The notes below the pieces were generated by a model. The model had not been told where the DNA came from, did no database searches, and saw only the letters and a list, made by a program, of their open reading frames with translations. The position numbers and the translations under genes were made by a program. Shown one piece after another: positions 9,193-18,400 of a stretch of DNA of 64,000 nt. Each line of letters begins with the position of its first letter. The stretch's first letter is position 1. Source of the DNA: Candidatus Microbacterium phytovorans (GTDB taxonomy: Bacteria > Actinomycetota > Actinomycetes > Actinomycetales > Microbacteriaceae); NCBI GenBank assembly GCA_029202445.1, contig CP119321.1, positions 930,001 to 994,000 of the forward strand, read 5' to 3'.

Positions 9193-11766
9193 GTGGCGCA
9201 CATTCCAGACAAGCCCGCATTGGAAGGCCTCGAGCAGAAGTGGGATGCCGCGTGGTCGGCCCAGGGAACGTACCTGTTCGACCGTGCCGCCGCGTCACGC
9301 GTGGGCCGCGACGGTGTCTATTCCGTCGACACGCCGCCGCCGACGGCATCCGGCAGCCTTCACATCGGCCATGTCTTCAGCTACACCCACACCGATATCA
9401 AGGTGCGCTTCGAGCGCATGCGGGGCAAGACGGTGTTCTACCCGATGGGGTGGGACGACAACGGTCTGCCGACCGAGCGGCGTGTGCAGAACTACTACGG
9501 CGTGCGATGCGACCCCTCGCTCCCCTACGACCCCGACTTCACTCCCCCGTTCCAGGGCGGCGACAACAAGTCGAGCCGCGCGGCGGATCAGGTCCCGATC
9601 AGCCGACGCAACTTCATCGAGCTGTGCGAAAGCCTCACCGAGGAGGACGAGAAGCACTTCGAGGCGCTGTTCCGTCAGCTCGGACTGAGCGTCGACTGGA
9701 CGCAGACCTACCGCACGATCTCGGACGACACGATTCGCACAAGCCAGCTCGCGTTCCTCCGCAACGTCGAACGCGGCGAGGCCTACCAGTCGCTGGCGCC
9801 CACCCTGTGGGACATCGATTTCCGCTCGGCGATCGCTCAGGCAGAGCTCGAGGATCGCGAGCAGCCCGCCGCCTACCACCGTGTCGCGTTCCACAAGACC
9901 GACGGATCCGGTGACATCCACATCGAGACGACGCGTCCGGAACTGCTCCCCGCGTGCGTCGCCCTCGTCGCACACCCCGACGACGAGCGGTACCAGCCGT
10001 TCTTCGGATCGACGGTGCGCACGCCGCTGTTCGACGTCGAAGTCCCCGTCCTCGCCCATCCGCTCGCCCAGAAGGACAAGGGATCGGGTATCGCGATGAT
10101 CTGCACCTTCGGCGACGTCACCGACATCATCTGGTGGCGGGAACTGGACCTTCCCAACCGCACGATCCTCGGCAAGGACGGCCGTGTGCTCGCCGAGGCT
10201 CCCGACGTGATCGTGACCGACGAGGCGCGAGCGGCCTACGCCGAGCTGGCGGGCAAGACCGTCTTCAGTGCGAAGAAGCGCGTCGTCGAGCTGCTCCAAG
10301 AGTCCGGTGACCTCATCGGCGAGCCGAAGCCCTTCACCCACCCGGTCAAGTTCTACGAGAAGGGCGACCGCCCCCTCGAGATCGTGTCGACGCGCCAGTG
10401 GTACATCCGCAATGGTGCGCGCGACGAGCAGCTGCGTGAACGGCTGATCGCGCTCGGGCAGGAGATGTCGTGGCATCCGGACTTCATGCGCGTGCGGTTC
10501 GAGAATTGGACCAACGGGCTGACGGGCGACTGGCTCGTCTCCCGGCAGCGCTTCTTCGGCGTGCCGATCCCCGTGTGGTACGGCCTCGACGAGAACGGTG
10601 AGCGCGACTACGACCGCGTCATCACACCCGATCTCGGGCAGCTCCCGGTCGACCCGACCATCGACGCCCCCGCCGGCTATGACGAGTCTCAGCGAGGCGT
10701 TCCGGGCGGTTTCGAGGGAGAGCGCGACATCTTCGACACGTGGGCGACGTCGTCGCTGACGCCCCAGCTCGCCGGCGGCTGGGAGCGCGACCCCGAGCTC
10801 TGGAACCTCGTCGCGCCATTCGACGTGCGGCCCCAGGGTCAGGACATCATCCGCACCTGGCTCTTCTCCACGATGCTCCGCAGTGCGCTCGAAGACGGCC
10901 GCGCCCCGTGGAGTGACGCCTCGATCTCCGGCTTCATCGTCGACCCCGACCGCAAGAAGATGTCCAAGTCCAAGGGCAACGTCGTCACCCCCGCCGACAT
11001 CCTGGCTGGCCACGGCACGGATGCCGTGAGGTACTGGTCTGCGTCGAGCCGGCTCGGCGCAGACGCGGCGTTCGATCCCCAGAATCCGACCCAGGTGAAG
11101 ATCGGGCGACGGCTGGCGATCAAGGTGCTCAACGCCGCCAAGTTCGTGCTGTCCTTCGCCGTTCCGACGGGCGCGACGATCACGCACGACCTCGACGCGT
11201 CGATGCTGGCGACCCTCGACCAGGTGATCCGCGACGCGACGACGGCGTTCGAAGCGTACGATCACGCCCGCGCGCTCGAGATCACCGAGGCGTTCTTCTG
11301 GACGTTCTGCGATGACTATCTAGAACTCGTCAAGGAGCGCGCGTACAACCAGGCCGACAGCGGCCAGGCATCCGCCGCGCTGGCGCTGCGCACCGCGTTG
11401 TCGGCGCTGCTGCGGCTCCTGGCGCCCGTGCTCGCGTTCGCCGCGGAAGAGGCATGGTCGTGGTTCGAGGAGGGGTCCGTGCACACCGCCGCGTGGCCCG
11501 AACCGCTGGGCATCGAGGGTGACCCGATGGTGCTCCGCCGCGTCGGCGAGACCCTCATCGCGGTCCGGCGGGCCAAGACCGAGGCGAAGGCGTCGCAGAA
11601 GACCGCCGTCGAGACCCTCACGATCTCGGGGCCCCAGGCGGCGCTCGACGCCGTCGCGGCAGCGGAGGGCGACCTGAAGGCGGTCGGACGGATCGGCGCG
11701 GTGACCTATGCGGTGGCCGACGAGCTGGCGGTTGCCGACATCGTGCTCGCCCCGCAGGAGTCGTGA
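9193..11766 (+). CDS. valS: Valyl-tRNA synthetase
   Basis: 857 residues; charges tRNA-Val and edits misactivated Thr. HIGH lies at 57-60 after PPPTASGSL and KMSKS near 588 (KKMSKSKGN). The C-terminus is short and lacks a long coiled coil, as in other actinobacterial ValRS. Start set at GTG 9193 because GAGGAG lies 6 bases upstream; the in-frame GTG at 9163 has no ribosome site. The stop overlaps the ATG of the next small gene. Confidence 0.96.
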   Translation: MAHIPDKPALEGLEQKWDAAWSAQGTYLFDRAAASRVGRDGVYSVDTPPPTASGSLHIGHVFSYTHTDIKVRFERMRGKTVFYPMGWDDNGLPTERRVQNYYGVRCDPSLPYDPDFTPPFQGGDNKSSRAADQVPISRRNFIELCESLTEEDEKHFEALFRQLGLSVDWTQTYRTISDDTIRTSQLAFLRNVERGEAYQSLAPTLWDIDFRSAIAQAELEDREQPAAYHRVAFHKTDGSGDIHIETTRPELLPACVALVAHPDDERYQPFFGSTVRTPLFDVEVPVLAHPLAQKDKGSGIAMICTFGDVTDIIWWRELDLPNRTILGKDGRVLAEAPDVIVTDEARAAYAELAGKTVFSAKKRVVELLQESGDLIGEPKPFTHPVKFYEKGDRPLEIVSTRQWYIRNGARDEQLRERLIALGQEMSWHPDFMRVRFENWTNGLTGDWLVSRQRFFGVPIPVWYGLDENGERDYDRVITPDLGQLPVDPTIDAPAGYDESQRGVPGGFEGERDIFDTWATSSLTPQLAGGWERDPELWNLVAPFDVRPQGQDIIRTWLFSTMLRSALEDGRAPWSDASISGFIVDPDRKKMSKSKGNVVTPADILAGHGTDAVRYWSASSRLGADAAFDPQNPTQVKIGRRLAIKVLNAAKFVLSFAVPTGATITHDLDASMLATLDQVIRDATTAFEAYDHARALEITEAFFWTFCDDYLELVKERAYNQADSGQASAALALRTALSALLRLLAPVLAFAAEEAWSWFEEGSVHTAAWPEPLGIEGDPMVLRRVGETLIAVRRAKTEAKASQKTAVETLTISGPQAALDAVAAAEGDLKAVGRIGAVTYAVADELAVADIVLAPQES

Positions 11767-12014
11767 TGCAGCTCGGGACCCGCTGGACCAGCGGCGACTC
11801 GATCCCGCCGGCCGTGCCTGCCGTGCTGCACGCCCAGATCGGCGAGGTCGACCGGGCCCTGCCGGGTGACCTGCTCGGCCAGCCGCGGCCACGCTGGACG
11901 TTGACGTTCCTCGAAGGGCGTCCCCTTGCGGAGCTGGACACCGGCATCCTGGTCGAACTTCGGGCCGACGGCAGTGTGACGGTGCGCCACGACTCCGAGG
12001 ACGAGTTCGGCTGA
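11766..12014 (+). CDS. Small conserved-looking protein coupled to valS
   Basis: 82 residues, not recognised. The start ATG 11766 shares one base with the valS stop (TGATG), and AGGAG lies 5 bases upstream inside valS, so it is translated together with valS. The sequence (LGTRWTSGDSIPPAVPAVL, WTLTFLEGRPLAELDTG, VTVRHD) has alternating hydrophobic residues suggesting a small beta-rich domain with an acidic end (DSEDEFG). No Cys, signal peptide or membrane segment. Confidence 0.65.
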   Translation: MQLGTRWTSGDSIPPAVPAVLHAQIGEVDRALPGDLLGQPRPRWTLTFLEGRPLAELDTGILVELRADGSVTVRHDSEDEFG

Positions 12015-12061
12015 TCGGGTTGGTCGGCCGCTGATCACGTCCTCCTGGCGGAGCGCGGCGG

Positions 12062-13381
12062 TCAGGCGGGCGTCTCCGCGCCTGCCCGTCGAGTCCCACC
12101 GATGAGCAGGGGCAGGGCGATCACCGCGACGACGACGATCACGCTGCCGCCGATCCAGAAGGGCAGGCGGAGATCCGTGCGCCCGACCCACCCGCCGAGG
12201 AGGGTGGCCACGGGAAACAGCCCCCAGGTGAGCGTGCGGATGACGCCGAGGACGCGACCGAAGATCTCACCGGGCACGATCTGCTGGCGCAGACTCCCCC
12301 ACGGCACGTTCCAGACGGACACCGCGCCCGCGGAGAGCGCGAACGCACCGACCGCCGTCCACGCGTCGGGTGCCAGCCCCGTCAGCACGAGGGTGGCCCC
12401 GCCGGTGAAGATCGCGCCGAACATGACGCGTCCACGCCCGAAGCGAGCGACCAGACGAGGCGCCAAGAGCGATCCCGCGAGGGCACCGATACCGATGCCG
12501 GCGGTGACGAACCCGATCGCAGCCACCGACACCCCCATCGTGTCGAGGAAGAAGAGGATGATCACGGCCTGGGCGAACGACAGGGACGAGCCGATGATCG
12601 AGGTGAAGACCACCATCGTCCGCAGGTAGCGGTGCCGCCAGAGGTACGCGAGCGCCTCCCGCGTGCGCACCCGCGGCGCAGGGACGGTGTCGGTGACGGG
12701 TTCGCCGACCACGCCGGCAGCGATGTCGCCGGCGCCCCCCGCCTGCGGCGCGGGTTCGATGGCCGCGTCGTGAGCGGGTCGTCGCAGCGGACGCGCTGCC
12801 GATACCGGGAGGAGGACGGCGAGCACGATGGGGATGAGATAAGCGGCGCTGCCCGCCCACAACGGCACGCCGACGGACAGGGCGAAGAGCACGCCGGCGA
12901 TCGGCGTCGCGATGAAGCTGTCGATCGTGATCTGCGCTGCCTGCATCCATCCGTTGGCGCGGTCGAGCTGGTCACGGCGCACCACACCGGGGATCACGGC
13001 GTTGGTCGCGTTGTCGAACAGTGTCTCGCCGAGGCCGAACACGAGTGTTCCCACGAACAGGGCCCAGAGCGAGAGGGAGCCGGTGACGGCGAGGAGGGCC
13101 AACCAGACGGCGACCGCGCCGCGCAGCGCATTGGCGGTGGCCATGATGTACCGCCGGTCGTAGCGATCCACGATCATGCCCGCGGGCAATCCGAAGACGA
13201 GCCACGGGACGAACGCGAGTGCGCCGATGACAGAGATCAGCAGCGGGTCACGGGTGAGCGTTGTGGCGGCCAGGGGAACCGCCGTGCGGCCGAGGCCGTC
13301 CGCCAGGTTGCTGAACGCAGCGGCGGTCCACAGCTTGCCGAAGTCACGGCCCAGGCGCGTGCGCGCGTCGACCGTGGTCAC
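12062..13381 (-). CDS. MFS transporter, probable drug exporter
   Basis: 439 residues with about twelve hydrophobic segments. The motif-A-like loop after TM2 reads [17 protein letters not shown], typical of MFS_3 (EntS/enterobactin-exporter-like) proton-driven exporters. GTG 13381 overlaps the stop of the upstream small gene as GTGA. It is the last gene of a three-gene operon beginning with an HTH regulator at 14216, so export is probably induced when the regulator releases its operators. The substrate cannot be told from sequence. Confidence 0.88.
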   Translation of the reverse strand: MTTVDARTRLGRDFGKLWTAAAFSNLADGLGRTAVPLAATTLTRDPLLISVIGALAFVPWLVFGLPAGMIVDRYDRRYIMATANALRGAVAVWLALLAVTGSLSLWALFVGTLVFGLGETLFDNATNAVIPGVVRRDQLDRANGWMQAAQITIDSFIATPIAGVLFALSVGVPLWAGSAAYLIPIVLAVLLPVSAARPLRRPAHDAAIEPAPQAGGAGDIAAGVVGEPVTDTVPAPRVRTREALAYLWRHRYLRTMVVFTSIIGSSLSFAQAVIILFFLDTMGVSVAAIGFVTAGIGIGALAGSLLAPRLVARFGRGRVMFGAIFTGGATLVLTGLAPDAWTAVGAFALSAGAVSVWNVPWGSLRQQIVPGEIFGRVLGVIRTLTWGLFPVATLLGGWVGRTDLRLPFWIGGSVIVVVAVIALPLLIGGTRRAGAETPA

Positions 13382-13596
13382 CGCGGCAGGATTCCGAGAG
13401 AGCCGAGCGCGAGCGCGGTCTGCCGCTCCTCCACCGCGTTCGTCGCCGGCGGAGTCGACGTGAGCGCGCGACGCTGAATGCGCTGCAGGGTTGCGACCTC
13501 GAGCGCGCGAGAAAGACGCAGGATGCTGCGTTCGAGGGGTGTGGGCGCAAGCCGGCCGGATGCCGGGAGACACAGGGGCGCGGAGATCGCGGTCAT
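13378..13596 (-). CDS. Small protein between regulator and MFS exporter
   Basis: 72 residues, not recognised: an Ala/Pro-rich start, then a basic helix ([25 protein letters not shown]) and a second helix near the end. It starts 2 bases after the regulator stop, with AAGGA 8 bases upstream of the ATG, and its stop overlaps the MFS GTG start. Coupling on both sides is the main evidence that it is real. No membrane segment or signal peptide. It may assist the exporter or simply carry translation forward. Confidence 0.65.
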   Translation of the reverse strand: MTAISAPLCLPASGRLAPTPLERSILRLSRALEVATLQRIQRRALTSTPPATNAVEERQTALALGSLGILPR

Positions 13597-13598
13597 GG

Positions 13599-14216
13599 TC
13601 AGTGTCCTTCTTCGGGAAGCGGGAAGATATCGGTGCGAATACTGATGGGGCGCACGCCCTCGCCGGTCTGATCGCGGTACTTGTCGACCGCGGCATCGAT
13701 CAGCTCTTGGATGCCGGAGATGAGCTCGGTGGTCTGCTCGATCGTCATCCGGGCGGTGGCGGTGGAGATCGCAGCCTCATCCGAGTGACCATCGGGGTCG
13801 AGGATCGCTTCGGCGAGGTAGCGCATGAGTTGCTGGTGGCGGCGGGTGAGGAACTCGGTCATGACCGCTTCCGTCGCCGCCTTTCCGGACGGCGTCTTCA
13901 TCGCCTCGGGATTGGTGAACGAGATGCCGCCACGGGGGCGCTCCCACCAGCGCTCGCGCGCCGTTCCTCGTTCGTCCACCTCGCGAATGAGGTCGTGCTT
14001 GGCGAGCGCGCGCAGGTGGTAGCTCGTGGCACCCGACGACTCCCCCGTCATCTCTGCGAGGGAGCTCGCCGTCTGCGGTCCGTACTGCGACAGGATGTCG
14101 TAGATCCGAACACGCAGCGGGTGTGCGAGCGCCTTGAGTGCGCTCGCATCGAGCATCCGAACGTCGTGGTGGGGCGACGCGTCTGCCGGGTGGGTCGGCT
14201 GTTCGTGCTCGGTCAT
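13599..14216 (-). CDS. Winged-helix (HTH_20/ArsR-type) repressor of the MFS operon
   Basis: 205 residues. Residues about 20-100 form a winged helix: [20 protein letters not shown], then the recognition region [20 protein letters not shown] and a wing with RWWERP. The C-terminal half is helical and probably binds ligand or dimerises. There are no metal-binding Cys motifs. It heads the operon with the 72-residue protein and the MFS exporter, and diverges from the M3 peptidase gene. Its own -10 and start lie inside a palindrome (14219-14236), so autorepression is likely. Confidence 0.87.
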   Translation of the reverse strand: MTEHEQPTHPADASPHHDVRMLDASALKALAHPLRVRIYDILSQYGPQTASSLAEMTGESSGATSYHLRALAKHDLIREVDERGTARERWWERPRGGISFTNPEAMKTPSGKAATEAVMTEFLTRRHQQLMRYLAEAILDPDGHSDEAAISTATARMTIEQTTELISGIQELIDAAVDKYRDQTGEGVRPISIRTDIFPLPEEGH

Positions 14217-14218
14217 AA

Positions 14219-14280
14219 TGCAAAGATAACTTTGCAGAGACAGGTTTGCAAGTACTACTTTGCAAGCAGATCTTTGTAAG
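14219..14280. promoter_or_regulatory. Periodic operator array between regulator and M3 peptidase
   Basis: A perfect 7-bp inverted repeat TGCAAAG-ATAA-CTTTGCA (14219-14236) is followed by further direct copies of TTTGCA at 14231, 14245 and 14259 and TTTGTA at 14273, each exactly 14 bp apart. The palindrome covers the regulator -10 box; the last copy overlaps the TTGTAA that would serve as -35 of the M3 peptidase promoter. Binding by the adjacent regulator is inferred. Confidence 0.8.
14223..14228 (-). promoter_or_regulatory. Leaderless -10 box of the MFS-operon regulator
   Basis: TATCTT on the minus strand, spacer TGCATT (6), ATG 14216. It lies inside the operator palindrome. Confidence 0.6.
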
Positions 14281-14295
14281 GCGCCCTGAGAGTCG

Positions 14296-14301
14296 TACGC
14301 T
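14296..14301 (+). promoter_or_regulatory. Leaderless -10 box of the M3 peptidase gene
   Basis: TACGCT, spacer GGACCG (6), ATG 14308. TTGTAA at 14274-14279 is a plausible -35 with a 16-bp spacer. Confidence 0.6.
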
Positions 14302-14307
14302 GGACCG

Positions 14308-16362
14308 ATGACTCGCGAGCAGAACCCGTTGCTGACCCCGGCCCTCCTCCCTTACGGCCTCCCCGACTACCGCGACGTCCGTCCCGAGCACTATCTGCCC
14401 GCCTTCCGCCAGGCCTTCGCCGAGCACGTCGACGAGATCGCACGGATCACGCACGTGCGCTCGATGCCGACGTTCGAGAACACCCTTCTCGCCCTCGAGA
14501 GCTCCGGGGAGCTGCTCGGTCGCGTTGCACGGACGTTCTATACGGTGTCCTCTGCCGACGCGACTCCCGCGATCCAGGAGATCGACGAGGAGTTGGCGCC
14601 CCTGATGTCGGCGCACCAGGATGCCATCCAGCTGGACGGCCAGCTGTACTGGCGCATCAAGACGCTCTATGAACAGCGGAGCGAACTCGACCTCACCGAC
14701 GAGGAGCACTACCTGATCGAGCGTCACTACCGGGAGATGACGCACGCGGGTGCCGCGCTGGATGACGAGCAGAAGGCTCGACTAATGGCGCTCAACCAAC
14801 GCCTGTCGATTCTCAGCACGACGTTCGAGAAGAACCTCCTCGCCGACAGCAACGACCTCGCCGTCGTCTTCGACAGCGAGGAGGAGCTCGCCGGGCTCAC
14901 CGCGGGCGAGCTCTCCGCCGCCGCTCAGAACGCGGCCGACCGCGGGCTGCCCGGACGGTTCGTCGTCACCTTGACACTGTTCACCGGACACCCGTATCTC
15001 GCGAGCCTCACCGAGCGGGAGAGCCGTCTGCGCCTGCTGGACGCCTCGCGGGCTCGTGCCTCGCGAGGCAACGAGAACGACAATTCGGAGGTGCTGCGGG
15101 AGATCGTCGCGCTCCGCGCCGAGCGAGCTGCGCTCCTGGGGCACGCCAGTCATGCGGCGTACATCACCAGCGACGAGACCGCGGGCTCCCCCGAAGCGGT
15201 GCACGACCTGCTCCGCCGTCTCGCCACGCCGGCCGCGGCGAACGCGCGCCGCGAGCAGGCCGCCCTCCAGGCGATCGTGGATGCCGGACCGTCGCCGTTC
15301 CCCGTGGCCGCGCACGACTGGGCGTTCTACACCGAGCGCGTCCGTCAGGCCGAGTACGACCTCGATCGCACCGCATTGCGCCCCTGGTTCGACGCAGAGC
15401 GGGTGCTCGTCGACGGGGTGTTCCGTGCCGCGACGTCGCTGTACGGCATCACGTTCACCGAGCGCGCCGACCTTCCGGCGTACCACCCCGATGCCCGCGT
15501 CTTCGAGGTGCGCAACGAGGACGGCAGTGAGCTGGGTCTCTTCGTGCTGGACCTCTACACGCGAGACACCAAGCGCGGCGGGGCGTGGATGAACTCGATC
15601 GTCTCCCAGTCGAGGTTGCGCGGGACGCACCCGGTCGTGGTCAACAACCTCAACGTCCCCAAGCCCGCGCCCGGACAGCCCACGCTTCTGACACTCGACG
15701 AGGTCACGACCCTGTTCCACGAGTTCGGTCATGCGCTGCACGGGCTCTTCGCGACCGTCACCTACCCGCACTTCGCCGGCACCAACGTCCACCGAGACTT
15801 CGTGGAGTTCCCGAGCCAGGTCAACGAGATGTGGATCTACTGGCCGGAGATCCTCACCTCGTACGCCCGCCACATCGACACCGACGAGCCGCTGCCTGCC
15901 GACGTCGTCGAGAAGCTGCTGGCATCCGAGACCTTCAATCAAGGGTTCTCGACGAGCGAGTACCTCGCGGCAGCGTGGATCGACCAAGCGTGGCACTCGC
16001 TGAGCGTTGAGGATGCCGCGTCGATCGAGGACGTCGCGGACTTCGAGGCGCGCGCTCTCGCCGAGCTCGGGCTCGACAATCCCGTCGTGCCGACGCGGTA
16101 CTCATCGACTTATTTCGCGCACGTCTTCTCGGGTGGATACAGCGCCGGCTACTACTCGTATATCTGGAGCGAGGTCCTCGACGCCGACACCGTGGAGTGG
16201 TTCCGCGAGAACGGCGGTCTGACACGCGAGAACGGAGATCGCTTCCGCGAGCGACTGCTCGGCGTGGGCGGATCGAAGGATCCACTGGAGGCCTACCGCG
16301 ACTTCCGTGGTCGCGATGCCGCGATCGAGCCCCTGCTGAAGCGACGGGGACTATCCGGCTGA
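14308..16362 (+). CDS. dcp: M3 family peptidyl-dipeptidase (Dcp-like)
   Basis: 684 residues, full family length. Zinc metallopeptidase of the cytoplasm that releases dipeptides from the C-terminus of peptides. The zinc site HEFGH lies at 471-475, and a third ligand candidate, Glu 500, lies in DFVEFPSQVNE. The opening NPLLTPALLPYGLPDYRDVRPEHY is typical of Dcp. Its last 12 bases overlap the convergent RibD-like gene. Its promoter abuts the operator array of the neighbouring regulator, so it may be co-regulated with the MFS operon. Confidence 0.94.
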   Translation: MTREQNPLLTPALLPYGLPDYRDVRPEHYLPAFRQAFAEHVDEIARITHVRSMPTFENTLLALESSGELLGRVARTFYTVSSADATPAIQEIDEELAPLMSAHQDAIQLDGQLYWRIKTLYEQRSELDLTDEEHYLIERHYREMTHAGAALDDEQKARLMALNQRLSILSTTFEKNLLADSNDLAVVFDSEEELAGLTAGELSAAAQNAADRGLPGRFVVTLTLFTGHPYLASLTERESRLRLLDASRARASRGNENDNSEVLREIVALRAERAALLGHASHAAYITSDETAGSPEAVHDLLRRLATPAAANARREQAALQAIVDAGPSPFPVAAHDWAFYTERVRQAEYDLDRTALRPWFDAERVLVDGVFRAATSLYGITFTERADLPAYHPDARVFEVRNEDGSELGLFVLDLYTRDTKRGGAWMNSIVSQSRLRGTHPVVVNNLNVPKPAPGQPTLLTLDEVTTLFHEFGHALHGLFATVTYPHFAGTNVHRDFVEFPSQVNEMWIYWPEILTSYARHIDTDEPLPADVVEKLLASETFNQGFSTSEYLAAAWIDQAWHSLSVEDAASIEDVADFEARALAELGLDNPVVPTRYSSTYFAHVFSGGYSAGYYSYIWSEVLDADTVEWFRENGGLTRENGDRFRERLLGVGGSKDPLEAYRDFRGRDAAIEPLLKRRGLSG

Positions 16363-16920
16363 GGCGTTGTCGACCTCGTAGACCAACCGTGCGAACTGTC
16401 CGACCGCTTTCGCTGAGACCAGGCGAAGGCGGTCGGACTCGCATCGGCGTGGCAGCAGCGGAGCTCCCCCGGTGAGGAGCACAGGCGCCACGGACACGGC
16501 GATCTCATCGAGTGCCCCGATGTCGAGGAACTGGCCGGCCAGGTCACCCCCGCCCACTACCCAGATGTCGGTGTCTCCCGCCGCGGCGCGCAACACGGGG
16601 AGAGCCTCGGCGACGGGGCCGGAAACGAATCGGACATCCGCGCCGTCGGGGACGGGCAGCTCACGCGTCGTGAAGACGAAGGTGGGGCGGTCGCCGTGGA
16701 ACTCATGCCACTTCTCCGGGTGCGCCAGGGCATCCGCCTCGGCCAGCACCCACTCGTACGTCGTCGAGCCTTCCACGAGCACACCCGCGTTCGTCGGGAG
16801 CACCTCGTCGTCGGGCGTGGTGCCGCCCTCGACCGCGAACAACCAGGAGAGGGAGTTGTTCTCGTCGGCTATCCAGCCGTTCAGTGATGTCGCCGTGTCG
16901 AAGAGGATGCGCGTCGTCAT
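16351..16920 (-). CDS. RibD C-terminal / DHFR-fold reductase-like protein
   Basis: 189 residues with the RibD_C pattern: a start MTTRILFDTATSLNGWIAD, the segment LVEGSTTYEWV and WVVGGGDLAGQFLDIGALDEIAVSVAPVLL. Members bind NAD(P)H and are often annotated dihydrofolate reductase family, but few have known substrates. Start ATG 16920 follows a 7-base spacer from a TATCGT -10 box. It converges on the M3 peptidase gene with a 12-base tail overlap. Confidence 0.85.
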   Translation of the reverse strand: MTTRILFDTATSLNGWIADENNSLSWLFAVEGGTTPDDEVLPTNAGVLVEGSTTYEWVLAEADALAHPEKWHEFHGDRPTFVFTTRELPVPDGADVRFVSGPVAEALPVLRAAAGDTDIWVVGGGDLAGQFLDIGALDEIAVSVAPVLLTGGAPLLPRRCESDRLRLVSAKAVGQFARLVYEVDNASAG

Positions 16921-16927
16921 GCCCACG

Positions 16928-16933
16928 ACGATA
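16928..16933 (-). promoter_or_regulatory. Leaderless -10 box of the RibD-like gene
   Basis: TATCGT on the minus strand, 7-base spacer, ATG 16920. Confidence 0.5.
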
Positions 16934-16974
16934 GGGCGAGGCTCCGACACGCCCTCCCGGGCGGTGGGTCAGGC

Positions 16975-18243
16975 TCAGGCGCTCTTGCGCTTCTGCCGCA
17001 GCACGAACGTGGGTGCGGCACCCTCGGTGACCGCAGCGCGTGTCACGATTACCTTGTCGACGTCTTCCGCCGAGGGAATCTCGAACATGATCGGGCCGAG
17101 GACGTCTTCGAGGATGGCACGAAGTCCGCGCGCTCCTGTCTTGCGGGCGACCGCGAGGTCGGCGATCGCTCGGAGCGCCTCGTCCTCGAACTCCAGCTCG
17201 ACGCCGTCGAGCTGGAACATCCGCTGATACTGCTTGACGAACGCGTTCTTCGGTCCGGTGAGGATCTCGATGAGCGCGGTCTGGTCCAGCGGCGAGACGT
17301 TCGTCACGACGGGGAGGCGGCCGATGAACTCGGGGATCAGGCCGAACTTGTGGAGGTCCTCGGGCAGCACTTCGCTGAAGAGGTCGAGGTCCTTCCCCTT
17401 CTCGTGCAGCGGAGCGCCGAAGCCGACGCCGTGCTTGCCCACTCGGGAGGAGATGATGTCCTCGAGTCCGGCGAACGCCCCCGCCACGATGAACAGCACA
17501 TTCGTCGTGTCGATCTGGATGAACTCCTGGTGCGGGTGCTTGCGGCCGCCCTGCGGGGGCACGGATGCCACGGTGCCCTCGAGGATCTTGAGGAGCGCCT
17601 GCTGCACGCCCTCGCCCGATACGTCGCGAGTGATCGACGGGTTCTCGGCCTTGCGCGCGATCTTGTCGACCTCGTCGATGTAGATGATGCCGGTCTCGGC
17701 GCGCTTGACGTCGAAGTCGGCCGCCTGCAGCAGCTTCAGCAAGATGTTCTCGACGTCTTCGCCGACGTAGCCGGCCTCCGTGAGCGCCGTCGCGTCGGCT
17801 ACGGCGAACGGCACGTTGAGCCGCTTCGCGAGCGTCTGCGCGAGATAGGTCTTTCCGCAGCCGGTCGGTCCCAGGAGGAGGATGTTGCTCTTGGCGATCT
17901 CGACCTCGTCGGCACGTTGCTCGGCCGGCTGGAGCGTCGAGTGAGCGCGCACGCGCTTGTAGTGGTTGTACACGGCCACCGCGAGAGCGCGCTTGGCGGG
18001 GTCTTGACCGACGACGTACTCCTCGAGGAAGGAGAAGATCTCGCGTGGCTTGGGGAGATCGAAGTCTGCGACCGCACCGTCGCCGGACTCGGCCATGCGC
18101 TCTTCGATGATCTCGTTGCAGAGTTCGACGCACTCGTCGCAGATGTAGACGCCGGGGCCGGCGATCAGCTGTTGCACCTGCTTCTGGCTCTTGCCGCAGA
18201 AGGAGCACTTGAACAGGTCGGCGCTCTCACCGATGCGTGCCAT
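16975..18243 (-). CDS. clpX: Clp protease ATP-binding subunit ClpX
   Basis: 422 residues. AAA+ unfoldase that recognises tagged substrates and feeds them to ClpP. N-terminal zinc-binding domain with C13, C16, C35, C38 (CSFCG...CDEC). Walker A GPTGCGKT lies near 123-130, Walker [10 protein letters not shown] follows, and sensor segments are intact. GGAGGAG precedes the ATG. It lies downstream of clpP1-clpP2 on the same strand but behind a terminator hairpin, so part of its expression probably comes from its own promoter. Confidence 0.97.
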   Translation of the reverse strand: MARIGESADLFKCSFCGKSQKQVQQLIAGPGVYICDECVELCNEIIEERMAESGDGAVADFDLPKPREIFSFLEEYVVGQDPAKRALAVAVYNHYKRVRAHSTLQPAEQRADEVEIAKSNILLLGPTGCGKTYLAQTLAKRLNVPFAVADATALTEAGYVGEDVENILLKLLQAADFDVKRAETGIIYIDEVDKIARKAENPSITRDVSGEGVQQALLKILEGTVASVPPQGGRKHPHQEFIQIDTTNVLFIVAGAFAGLEDIISSRVGKHGVGFGAPLHEKGKDLDLFSEVLPEDLHKFGLIPEFIGRLPVVTNVSPLDQTALIEILTGPKNAFVKQYQRMFQLDGVELEFEDEALRAIADLAVARKTGARGLRAILEDVLGPIMFEIPSAEDVDKVIVTRAAVTEGAAPTFVLRQKRKSA

Positions 18244-18350
18244 GGCGCTCCTCCTCCAGGGATCTCACAGAAACCGCGCTTCGAGCCTAACCGCTGCGAC
18301 CGACAACCCGGCGGATTTCGCTCGCACTGTGTCGGTCCGTCTTGCGCGAC

Positions 18351-18379
18351 GAGAGCCCCGGCACCGGGCCGGGGCTCTC
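18351..18379 (-). terminator. Hairpin terminator after clpP2
   Basis: A perfect 12-bp stem GAGAGCCCCGGC / GCCGGGGCTCTC with a 5-base loop, 22 bases after the clpP2 stop. No U-tract follows, as is usual for actinobacterial intrinsic terminators. Confidence 0.75.
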
Positions 18380-18400
18380 ATCGGTTCAGACGTGTGGTGA

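Noticed and set aside
9295..11265. 656-codon minus-strand frame over valS
   Set aside because: Antisense shadow of valS; no domain, Arg/Val/Glu-biased composition.
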